The position numbers and the translations under genes are program-made. 64,000 nucleotides of DNA from Caballeronia pedi (GTDB lineage: Bacteria > Pseudomonadota > Gammaproteobacteria > Burkholderiales > Burkholderiaceae): assembly GCF_001544915.2 (NCBI RefSeq), contig NZ_FCOE02000036.1, positions 1 through 64,000 on the forward strand, read 5' to 3'. Shown here piece after piece: positions 16,951-24,273 of this stretch. A model generated the notes under the pieces. It saw only the letters and a program-made list of their open reading frames with translations. It was not told the origin of the DNA and made no database searches. Within the stretch, counting starts at the first letter, position 1, and every line of letters begins with the position of its first letter.

Positions 16951-18468
16951 TCAACTGGAAAGCATCTTGCGCATCACGTTTTCTTCGGTGAGCGCATCGC
17001 CGCTCAGCTCACCGACATTGCGCCCGCGATACATCACCGAAACGCGGTCGCATACGTTGACGAGCTCGGGCACATCGGTCGAATAGAACAGCACGGAGCC
17101 GCCCGCCGCCGCGAACGCGCGCATCAGCACGAAGATCTGGTGCTTGGTGCCGACGTCGATGCCGCGCGTCGGATCGAACATGAGCCACACGCGGCTTTGC
17201 GTGAGCAGCCATTTGGCCATCGCGATCTTCTGCTGATTGCCGCCCGAGAACGAGAGGCACGGCTTGTAGAGCGCGCGCGGATTTACTTCCATCTGCGCGA
17301 GCGAGCGGCGTATCGCGGCCTGCTCGCGCTTGCGGTCGATGAGCCCGAAGCGCGCATAGCGCCCGATCACCGGCAGCGACACGTTCTCGCCGCCGGGCAA
17401 GCGCAGGAACAGGCCTTCGGTCTTGCGGTCCTCTGGCAGGAAGCTCGTCGATACGCCGGCCTTCAGCGAATCCGCAGTCGATGTCAGCGTGACCGGCTTG
17501 CCATCGATACGTATCTCGCCGTCGTCGATATAAGTCGCGCCGAACAGCGCCTCGAACAACTCGCGTTGCCCCATGCCCTGCAGCGCCGCGATGCCGTGCA
17601 CTTCGCCAGGCTTCACCGCGAGATCGAAATCGGTCACGACGCCATCGACGCGAACATTGCGCGTCTCGATCGCCGGTGTCGCGTCGCTCTTCACCGAAGC
17701 AATCTTCGGCGGATACTTCGCCTCCATCGAGCGGCCGATAACGAGGCGGATCACTTCGTCATCGGAGATATCGGCGGCGTCGAACGCGCCCACGTCGCGG
17801 CCATTGCGATACACCGTGAGGCTGTCGCAGAACTCGCGCACTTCCTGCATGCGATGCGAGATGAACACGAAGGTCACGCCGCTCGCCTTCATTTCGTCGA
17901 TACGCCTCGAAAGCCACGCGACATCGCGGCCCGACAGCGCGGAAGTCGGTTCGTCGAGCAGCAGCACTTGCGGAGCGCGCACGATCGCCTTCGCAATCTC
18001 GATCTTCTGCCGCACCGGCAATGAAAGATCGCGGATGTAGGCGCCCGGGCGCACGTCGGACAGTTCGAGTCTGTCGAGCCATTCCGCCGCCTGCCGCTGC
18101 GCGTCGCGCTTTTTGATGCGCCCGAGAAAACCCGTCGGCTCGTACGACATCAACAGGTTCTGCGCAACCGTGAGATCGCGCACGAGCGTCATCTCCTGAA
18201 ACGCCGTCTGCACGCCTGCGCGGTGCGCGTCCTTCGGGCTTTTCATCGTCACGTCGCGGCCCAATACGCGGATGCTGCCCGCATCGGGCTGCATCAATCC
18301 CGATAGCAGCTTGACCGTGGTGGACTTGCCCGCGCCGTTCTCGCCGAGCAGCGCATGCACCGCGCCGCGTTTCACCGAGAACGACGCGCCATCGAGCGCG
18401 ACGGTCGCGCCGAAGCGCTTCGTCACCTTCGACAGATCGATCGCCAATGATGCGTCGTTCATCGTCAT
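16951..18468 (-). CDS. Sugar ABC importer ATPase with two ABC domains (RbsA type)
   Basis: The 505-residue protein has an N-terminal ABC domain with Walker A GENGAGKST, signature LSLPVRQKIEIAKA and LLLDEPTSALSGRDV. The second ABC domain, starting near residue 255, has signature LSFSGGNQQKIAMAKWL and the degenerate Walker B VWLMFDPTRGIDVG usual for RbsA, MglA and XylG. The signature of domain 1 (SLPVRQ rather than SGGxxQ) is also typical of this group. It energises uptake by the fused permease. Starts at 18468 and 18462 are both possible. Confidence 0.93.
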   Translation of the reverse strand: MTMNDASLAIDLSKVTKRFGATVALDGASFSVKRGAVHALLGENGAGKSTTVKLLSGLMQPDAGSIRVLGRDVTMKSPKDAHRAGVQTAFQEMTLVRDLTVAQNLLMSYEPTGFLGRIKKRDAQRQAAEWLDRLELSDVRPGAYIRDLSLPVRQKIEIAKAIVRAPQVLLLDEPTSALSGRDVAWLSRRIDEMKASGVTFVFISHRMQEVREFCDSLTVYRNGRDVGAFDAADISDDEVIRLVIGRSMEAKYPPKIASVKSDATPAIETRNVRVDGVVTDFDLAVKPGEVHGIAALQGMGQRELFEALFGATYIDDGEIRIDGKPVTLTSTADSLKAGVSTSFLPEDRKTEGLFLRLPGGENVSLPVIGRYARFGLIDRKREQAAIRRSLAQMEVNPRALYKPCLSFSGGNQQKIAMAKWLLTQSRVWLMFDPTRGIDVGTKHQIFVLMRAFAAAGGSVLFYSTDVPELVNVCDRVSVMYRGRNVGELSGDALTEENVMRKMLSS

Positions 18469-18477
18469 GCCTCGACC

Positions 18478-19605
18478 TCAGTCCTGATTACCCGTCAAGG
18501 CCGCGTTGAAGCCCACTTCCTTCGTATCTTCCGAGTAGATGTCCGCGAACCAGCCCGGCGGCACCTTGTCCGGCGGGAACGCCGTGCAGCCCGCCTTCAG
18601 CTCGTCGATGCTGCCGGTCTTGCAGAGCTTCGATTCCGAGGTCAGCACGAGCGGCAGCTTGAGCGTCACGCGCGCGGGGAAGTCGCCGCCGTCGAGCTTC
18701 TTCACGGCCATCTTGAGCGCCATCGCGCCGGAGTACGGCGGCGCGCCGTAGGAGATCGAGCGATAGCCGATCGAGCGATACCCGCCCTGCCCCTTCACCT
18801 CGCCCGGCGGCAGCATCTGCACGCGATGCCCGTTCGACGATTCGCCCGCGCACGGCTTGATCTTGTCGTCGGCGATGCCCGCTTCGAGCTGCATCGACGC
18901 CGCCGTGAAGCAGCCCACCTGCATCCACAGGCCGTCGATCTTGTCCCAGCTGTTGGTGGCGAGAATCTTCGAGAGCTCGGTCTTCGCGGTCGCCTGGCTC
19001 CACATGCCCGTGCCTTCCGCGACGATCTTGATGCCCGGGAACTTCGCGAACACGGCCTTCGCCGCCTCGGTGCGCGCGCGGTCCACGGACGTGCCCGGCA
19101 CGCCCGTGATCATCACGACGTTGCCCTTGCCGTTGATGGTTTTCGCGAGCCATTCGGCGGTAACGGTGCCGGCCTGATGCTGATCGATCGTCACGTTGTG
19201 CGCGCACGGCTCGGTCACTTCGCCGTCGTACGCCGCTACGACCACACCCTTCGAACACGCGTTCTTGATCGCGCGATTGAGCGCCGTCGGCGAGATCGGA
19301 TAGATGACGATGGCCTTCGCGCCCGCCTGCACCATCGAGTTGATCTGCTGGATCTGCTTCTGCGCGTCGGTGCCGGCGACCTGCACTTCGAGGTCGACCT
19401 TGTCCTTCAGGGCTGGCGTGTTGGCCATCGCCTTGACCATGTTCGCGGCTTCCGTCTGCCAGTCGTTGCCGACATAGCTCATCGACAAGAAGATCTTGTA
19501 CTTGCCGGCCGCGTGCGCCTGGCCCGAAACGGCGAGCGCCGCCGCGAACGCGAGGCCGAGCGCGGCCCGTCCCGCATGACGAATCGACTGCGTCAATGCT
19601 TTCAT
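18478..19605 (-). CDS. Periplasmic sugar-binding protein of the ABC importer
   Basis: The 375-residue protein has a Sec signal peptide (cut near QAHAAG, about residue 32). A type I periplasmic-binding fold (Peripla_BP_4) follows, with KIFLSMSYVGNDWQTEAANM, the sugar-family IQQINSMVQAGAKAIVIYP and VTIDQHQAGTVTAEWLAK. Binding proteins of this class recognise ribose, galactose, xylose, inositol and related compounds; several Cys residues in the mature part may form disulfides. The ATG at 19605 follows GGAGGAAG; the longer open frame to 19791 lacks a signal peptide. It determines the substrate of the operon, so its ligand is the key unknown. Confidence 0.92.
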   Translation of the reverse strand: MKALTQSIRHAGRAALGLAFAAALAVSGQAHAAGKYKIFLSMSYVGNDWQTEAANMVKAMANTPALKDKVDLEVQVAGTDAQKQIQQINSMVQAGAKAIVIYPISPTALNRAIKNACSKGVVVAAYDGEVTEPCAHNVTIDQHQAGTVTAEWLAKTINGKGNVVMITGVPGTSVDRARTEAAKAVFAKFPGIKIVAEGTGMWSQATAKTELSKILATNSWDKIDGLWMQVGCFTAASMQLEAGIADDKIKPCAGESSNGHRVQMLPPGEVKGQGGYRSIGYRSISYGAPPYSGAMALKMAVKKLDGGDFPARVTLKLPLVLTSESKLCKTGSIDELKAGCTAFPPDKVPPGWFADIYSEDTKEVGFNAALTGNQD

Positions 19606-19645
19606 GTCTTCCTCCGGTCTTCGTATGGTTATGAAGCGGGCGCTT

Positions 19646-20419
19646 CTAACAACGGACGTGCGGCAAACGCGCGCTCGCGGGCAAGGCGATGCCCGCACTG
19701 CCGGGCACGACATTCGGGTCGTGTCCGGGTATGACGAAATCGGCGATCTGGCGGATACGCGACAGCGAGCCGATCTCCGCGAGCGTTTCATGCACGATGC
19801 CCACCGGCACGAGATCGACGATGTTCTCCATGCAGTTCGCGCAATCGCCCGCGATCAGCACGACGCCTTCTTCCGTATCGACCGCGACGGACTGATGCCC
19901 CGGCGTATGCCCCGGCGTCGGCACGACGCGCACGCCGGGCGCGATATCGGTCACACCGTTGACGAACTGCCAGCGGAAATACGCAAGCGGCTCGCGGCCG
20001 ATCAGAAACTCCTGGTAATACGTAGCCTGCGTCGGCAGCGGATGACCCGCGTATTCCCACTCCGCCGCCTGCACGATGAAGCGCGCATTCTTGAAAAGCG
20101 TATTGCCGCCCGAATGGTCGTAATGCAGATGCGTGTTGATGACGATATCCACGTCATCCGCGCTCCAGCCGACGTATTCCTTCAGCGCACGTTCGAGCTT
20201 TTCTTCCGGCGCCTGATCGCACGGGCACACGAAATTGGAGACCCAGCCCGGATCGTGGATGCCCGTATCGACGACGATCTTCTTCTGTGCGCCGACGATC
20301 GCCGTCGACCACACCGGCACTTTCATCTGCTGTCCGAAGTAGCGGCCATACACCTGCGATGAGCGATCGACGGTGAGCCAGCCCGTCGGCATCGCGACTA
20401 CTTTGAGCCTGGCGTTCAC
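19646..20419 (-). CDS. Metallo-beta-lactamase fold hydrolase (AHL-lactonase-like)
   Basis: The 257-residue protein has the HxHxDH signature as NTHLHYDHSGGN, plus the later metal ligands in PGHTPGHQSV, LIAGDCANCMENI and VIPGHDPNVV. This arrangement and length match N-acyl-homoserine lactonase family proteins (AttM/AiiA), many of which hydrolyse other lactones. In this operon a sugar-lactone or thioester substrate is as likely as quorum quenching. The start is taken as the GTG at 20419, preceded by GGAGG at a good distance; the frame stays open upstream through the BKACE gene only because of GC bias. It lies 14 bases after the BKACE stop. Confidence 0.85.
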   Translation of the reverse strand: MNARLKVVAMPTGWLTVDRSSQVYGRYFGQQMKVPVWSTAIVGAQKKIVVDTGIHDPGWVSNFVCPCDQAPEEKLERALKEYVGWSADDVDIVINTHLHYDHSGGNTLFKNARFIVQAAEWEYAGHPLPTQATYYQEFLIGREPLAYFRWQFVNGVTDIAPGVRVVPTPGHTPGHQSVAVDTEEGVVLIAGDCANCMENIVDLVPVGIVHETLAEIGSLSRIRQIADFVIPGHDPNVVPGSAGIALPASARLPHVRC

Positions 20420-20433
20420 GATGCCCTCCGTCG

Positions 20434-21366
20434 TCAGAAGTTGGTGTCGCTCGCGCCTTTCAGCTTGAGCATCTCGCGCGCTTCGGCGGGCGTCGCGATA
20501 TCGAGCGACAGTCCTTCGATCACCTGGCGGATCTTCTTCACCTGCGCCGCGCTCGATTCGGCCAGCTTGCCCGGTTCGATCCACAGCGAGTCTTCGAGAC
20601 CGACGCGCACGTTCGATCCCTGCGCGACGCCGATCGACCCGAGCGGAATCTGATGGCGGCCCGCGCCGAGTATCGACCACACGTAGTCGCTGCCGAAGAG
20701 ACGATCCGCCGTGCGCTTCATATGCGCGAGATCCTCGGGATGCGGCCCGATGCCGCCCAGCAAACCGAACACGCTCTGCACGAAGAACGGCGGCTTGACG
20801 AGCCCGCGATCGACGAAGTGCGCGAGGTTGTACAGATGCGAGATGTCGTAGCATTCGTGCTCGAAACGTGTGCCGTTGTCGCTGCACGAAGTGAGGATGT
20901 ATTCGATATCCGCGAAGGTGTTCTTGAACACCAGATCGCGGCTGTTCTCCAGATGCTTGCGCTCCCACTCGTACTTCAAGTCCTTGAAGCGCTCCAGCAT
21001 CGGATAGAGGCCGAAGTTCATCGAGCCCATGTTGAGCGATGCGACTTCCGGCTTGAAGTGATGCGCGGGCTTCAAACGCTCCGCTACCGTCATGTGCGGA
21101 CTGCCGCCGGTCGTGATGTTGATGACCGCATCCGTATTGGCCTTGATGCGCGGCAGGAATTCCTGAAACACGGCGGGGTCTTGCGTCGGATGGCCGTCGT
21201 TCGGATCGCGTGCGTGCAGATGCAGAATCGCGGCGCCTTCCTGCGCGGCCGCGAGCGCCGCATCGCCGATCTGTTGCGGCGTCAGCGGCAGATACGGCGA
21301 CATCGAAGGCGTATGGATCGCCCCGGTCGGCGCGCATGTGATGATGACCTTGCGTTTCGTTGCCAT
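20434..21366 (-). CDS. Beta-keto acid cleavage enzyme (BKACE, DUF849 family)
   Basis: The 310-residue TIM-barrel protein has the family hallmarks KVIITCAPTGAIHTPSMSPY (6-25), the zinc-binding HLHARDPNDG with His49 and His51, INITTGGSPHMT and the C-terminal EDSLWIEPGKLA. BKACE enzymes condense a beta-keto acid with acetyl-CoA and cleave it to acetoacetate plus a new acyl-CoA. Known cases act on 3-keto-5-aminohexanoate (lysine fermentation), dehydrocarnitine and, by genetic evidence, keto-deoxyribonate. Its partners here are two dehydrogenases and two lactonases, suggesting a keto sugar acid. GAGG precedes the ATG. Confidence 0.93.
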   Translation of the reverse strand: MATKRKVIITCAPTGAIHTPSMSPYLPLTPQQIGDAALAAAQEGAAILHLHARDPNDGHPTQDPAVFQEFLPRIKANTDAVINITTGGSPHMTVAERLKPAHHFKPEVASLNMGSMNFGLYPMLERFKDLKYEWERKHLENSRDLVFKNTFADIEYILTSCSDNGTRFEHECYDISHLYNLAHFVDRGLVKPPFFVQSVFGLLGGIGPHPEDLAHMKRTADRLFGSDYVWSILGAGRHQIPLGSIGVAQGSNVRVGLEDSLWIEPGKLAESSAAQVKKIRQVIEGLSLDIATPAEAREMLKLKGASDTNF

Positions 21367-21381
21367 GTGATCCTCGTTGTT

Positions 21382-22188
21382 TTAAAGGACTTCCACGTTG
21401 CCGCAGACCGAGATCGCCTGTCCCGAGATGCCGCTGCCCGCGGGCGAGCACAGAAAGAGCGCGGTGGCCGCGACTTCCTCGGGCGTCGTCATGCGGCGCA
21501 GCGAAACCTTCTCGAGATACTGCTTCTCCATCTCTTCATAGGAGAGGTTCAGTTGCTTCGCGCGCGCGGCGATCACACGTTCGATGCGCGGCCCTTTCAC
21601 GATGCCCGGCTGAATCGCATTGACGCGGATATTCGACGGCCCCAGCTCGATCGCGAGGCTCTTGGTCATGCCGACGACCGCCCACTTCGTCGCGGCATAA
21701 GGCGTGCGGAATGCGTAGCCGAGCCGTCCCGCCACCGATGACAACGCGATGATCGTCCCGCCGCCATGCGCATCGCGCAGAAGCGGCACGGCGCGGCGCA
21801 CGAAGTAGAACTGCGCATTCAGATTGACATCGATGGTCTGCTCCCACTCGTTCACGTCGATCTCGTCGATGCCGCCGGTCGGTCCGGCGATGCCCGCGTT
21901 GTTCACGAGCACGTCGAGCCCGCCGAGTTCGTTCTGCACATCGGCGAAAACGCGCTCGACCGCGTCCTTGTCGGATACATCCGCGAGCGTCGAGGTAATC
22001 GCGTTGCACTCGGCGCTCGCTTCGGCCTGCGCCAACGCATCGATCGCGTCGCGGCTCGCATCGCAGACATGCACGCGCGCGCCCGCATCGACGAACGCGC
22101 GCGCGATCACGAGCCCGATGCCCGATGCGCCGCCCGTCACGAGCACGCGCAAGCCCGCGTGCGGTTTCAGCATCTGAAGAACCGTCAT
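21382..22188 (-). CDS. Short-chain dehydrogenase/reductase (SDR)
   Basis: A 268-residue classical SDR with the cofactor motif VTGGASGIGLVIARAF (TGxxxGxG), an acidic residue after strand two (VCDAS) favouring NAD, NNAGIAGPTGG, the catalytic Ser in ALSSVAGRLG and YAATKWAVVG (YxxxK). It oxidises a hydroxyl group of a small substrate, probably the first or second step of the pathway encoded downstream. AAGGAGACAGGC before the ATG is an excellent ribosome site. It is the first enzyme gene of the operon, 47 bases after the regulator and 15 bases before BKACE. Confidence 0.92.
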   Translation of the reverse strand: MTVLQMLKPHAGLRVLVTGGASGIGLVIARAFVDAGARVHVCDASRDAIDALAQAEASAECNAITSTLADVSDKDAVERVFADVQNELGGLDVLVNNAGIAGPTGGIDEIDVNEWEQTIDVNLNAQFYFVRRAVPLLRDAHGGGTIIALSSVAGRLGYAFRTPYAATKWAVVGMTKSLAIELGPSNIRVNAIQPGIVKGPRIERVIAARAKQLNLSYEEMEKQYLEKVSLRRMTTPEEVAATALFLCSPAGSGISGQAISVCGNVEVL

Positions 22189-22235
22189 GCCTGTCTCCTT
22201 TTCTTGTTGTCGTTGCCGCGCGACTCAGGTACGAC

Positions 22236-22946
22236 TCACGCGCTTGCTTCGTTCGACATGTCGCCGCCTTGCAGGCGCTCCTGCAGATCGGCGGCCGCAT
22301 CGCCGATGTCTTCTTCGATGCCCGCGCGCGCGCCTTCTCCGTCGCCTTTCCAGAGCGCTTCGACGATATGGCGATGCGCCGCCATCGAACGACGCATGTG
22401 GGGAATGTCGGGGGCGACGAGATTCAGGAACGGCCCGATGCGCATCCAGAGGTTCTGGATCGTCGAGAGCGTCAGATCGCTCGCGCCGTGCGTATAAATG
22501 GCGATGTGAAATTCGAAGTTGCTGCGCAGATACGCGGGCACGTCGCCCGCTTCGACATGCGCGTCCATCGTGTCGAAGATCGCTTGTAATGCTTCGAGAT
22601 GCGCGCGCGTCATGCGCGATGCCGCGCGCTTCGCGACCGCCCCTTCCAGTGCGATGCGCACGTCGCGCAATTCGTCGAGCAGATCGAGCGTCATCGGCGG
22701 GACCATCAGCGCGCGGCCGGGCCCGTCGATCAATGCGCCTTCCGCCTGGAGCCGCGTGAGCGCTGCGCGCACCGGCATGGTCGAAGAGCCGACGGCTTCC
22801 GCGACGCTGCGCAGGCTCAGCAACTGTCCGGGCGCGAAGCGGCCCGTCATGATCGCCTGCCTCAACTGCGCATGGACGCGGCCGGCCATCGTTTCGCGTG
22901 CAACTAATTCGAGCGCGGGTAAGTCCGTCGTCGAGCGTGTCGCCAC
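22236..22946 (-). CDS. GntR-family regulator with FCD domain
   Basis: The 236-residue protein has an N-terminal winged helix (VHAQLRQAIMTGRFAPGQLL, SLRSVAEAVGSSTMPVRAAL) and a helical C-terminal FCD domain (DLLDELRDVRIALEGAVAKR, with conserved His in FEFHIAIYTHG). FCD regulators bind carboxylic or sugar acids and usually repress the adjacent catabolic operon. The start is GTG at 22946 behind GGAGG. It leads the same transcription unit, so autoregulation through the TGTGATCACA site at 22997-23006 is likely. Its effector would be a pathway intermediate. Confidence 0.92.
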   Translation of the reverse strand: MATRSTTDLPALELVARETMAGRVHAQLRQAIMTGRFAPGQLLSLRSVAEAVGSSTMPVRAALTRLQAEGALIDGPGRALMVPPMTLDLLDELRDVRIALEGAVAKRAASRMTRAHLEALQAIFDTMDAHVEAGDVPAYLRSNFEFHIAIYTHGASDLTLSTIQNLWMRIGPFLNLVAPDIPHMRRSMAAHRHIVEALWKGDGEGARAGIEEDIGDAAADLQERLQGGDMSNEASA

Positions 22947-22996
22947 TCTCTGCCTCCGTTCTTTCGTTCGGCTGCTGCGATGCGTTTTGTGTGACC

Positions 22997-23048
22997 TGTG
23001 ATCACACTTCAGTGGCTAAAGTTTCGGACGCGTGGGCGCGTGAGTCAA
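22997..23048 (-). promoter_or_regulatory. Promoter and GntR/FCD-type operator of the sugar-acid operon
   Basis: A perfect 10-bp palindrome TGTGATCACA lies at 22997-23006, about 50 bases upstream of the GTG of the regulator gene; sites of this form are common for FadR/FCD regulators. A minus-strand TTGACT (23043-23048) may be the -35, with a poor -10 near GAAACT, placing the palindrome just downstream of the start site. A longer inverted repeat TGAGTCA...TGACTCA (23041-23047, 23073-23079) surrounds the -35. Confidence 0.5.
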
Positions 23049-23076
23049 CCTCGAATTGCTAGGTGAAAACGCTGAC

Positions 23077-24081
23077 TCAAAAGCCGCTTTGATCGAGCGC
23101 AGTGCGGACAGGCGGTGAAACGTAGGATCGCGCAGCCTGAATGGCAGAAACATCGAGATGGTCGCGGTAGTGATTGGCGAGATAGCCCACACGGTCGACG
23201 ACGACGCCGGGAACGATCGATGTGTTTTGCCCAAAATCCATGACATTGGCGACGACGAGTCGGTCGACTGCGCGCATGGTGTTGAGGAAGGTGTCGGTGA
23301 AAGGCGGATCGAACCGTTCCCACATGGCCACGATCAGTTCGATGTCACGCGCAGCGAGGCCCGGATACCATGCCGCCAAAACATGACACCGAAATTTTCG
23401 AAGGCCCGGGCGCGCAAGGTCCACCCGCGTCTTGGTGAAATTGCCACTATGGTCCCTGTGCTCGGTCAGCACCTGATCGACATTGGCAAGCTGTCCGCCT
23501 GCGACCATGATCGACATCGCGTAATCCAGGTCTTCGGCGCTGCCCGCGTCGTCGTCGAAGCGGATGCGATGCTCGCGAACGAACGAGCGCCGCACCATGA
23601 GCGTGCCGCCGCTCAGTGTGTTGAAACCCTCGAACAGGCGAGCTTTGAGATCGGCGTCTCCCAAAGTGCAGTACGCGATGCTGCCATCCGGAACACCATC
23701 GCCGAACACGCGGGCGTGCGATCCGGCCGCCGCCAGGCGCCGATTTTCCCTGAAGGCGTCGACCTGAACGGCGAAGCGGGTGGGAAGGGCGCGATCGTCG
23801 GAGTCGAGGCGCGCGATGAACTCGCCTCGCGCCGCGTCGAAGCCCGCGTTCGAGGCAATGCTGATGCCCTCGTTACGGTCGAAGCGAATCAGGCGAATGC
23901 GGCGGTCGTCGCCGGCCGCCTGGCGTGCGGCTGCCAGGGTTTGATCGGCGGAGCCATCGTCCACGACGATGAGTTCCCAGTCGTCGATAGTCTGAGCCCG
24001 GATCGAAGCGATCGCTTCGCCGATGAGCGATTCCGCGTTGAAAGCGGGAATGACGGCGGTGACGAGGGGCGAGGAAGACAC
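23077..24081 (-). CDS. Family 2 glycosyltransferase
   Basis: The 334-residue protein has a GT-A fold opening VTAVIPAFNAESLIGEAIAS, the nucleotide-sugar segment VVDDGSADQT and the metal-binding DSDDRALPTRF. This is the GT2 pattern of enzymes that add sugars to surface polysaccharide or lipids. No membrane segment is seen, so it is cytosolic. The start is a GTG at 24081 with a weak ribosome site. No other glycan genes are nearby, so acceptor and pathway are unknown. It lies between the stressosome genes and the sugar-acid operon and belongs clearly to neither. Confidence 0.88.
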   Translation of the reverse strand: MSSSPLVTAVIPAFNAESLIGEAIASIRAQTIDDWELIVVDDGSADQTLAAARQAAGDDRRIRLIRFDRNEGISIASNAGFDAARGEFIARLDSDDRALPTRFAVQVDAFRENRRLAAAGSHARVFGDGVPDGSIAYCTLGDADLKARLFEGFNTLSGGTLMVRRSFVREHRIRFDDDAGSAEDLDYAMSIMVAGGQLANVDQVLTEHRDHSGNFTKTRVDLARPGLRKFRCHVLAAWYPGLAARDIELIVAMWERFDPPFTDTFLNTMRAVDRLVVANVMDFGQNTSIVPGVVVDRVGYLANHYRDHLDVSAIQAARSYVSPPVRTALDQSGF

Positions 24082-24217
24082 GATCGCTGGTCCGGAAAGG
24101 ATTGCAGGACAGACCGCTCAGCGGCTGTGAGGAGAGCCTGACAATTGTGCCCCAATCCACTCGCGATAATGCGCTTTTACCCACCGATGCAACGTTTTTG
24201 ACGGATGTAACCGTTGA

Positions 24218-24227
24218 TTGACGTCAA
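24218..24227. repeat. 10-bp palindrome upstream of the glycosyltransferase gene
   Basis: TTGACGTCAA is perfectly palindromic and is extended by GTTGA/TCAAC arms (24214-24229). It lies in the 192-base gap between the hybrid kinase stop and the glycosyltransferase start. It may contain a -35 (TTGACG, minus strand), but no good -10 follows. Confidence 0.35.
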
Positions 24228-24273
24228 CTTGTGAAACGATGCAATCGCGGCGAACAATCCTTCGGAATCCAGA

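Noticed and set aside
20420..21451. N-terminal extension of the MBL hydrolase frame through the BKACE gene
   Set aside because: The BKACE gene is in another frame with its own strong signature; GTG at 20419 has a proper ribosome site.
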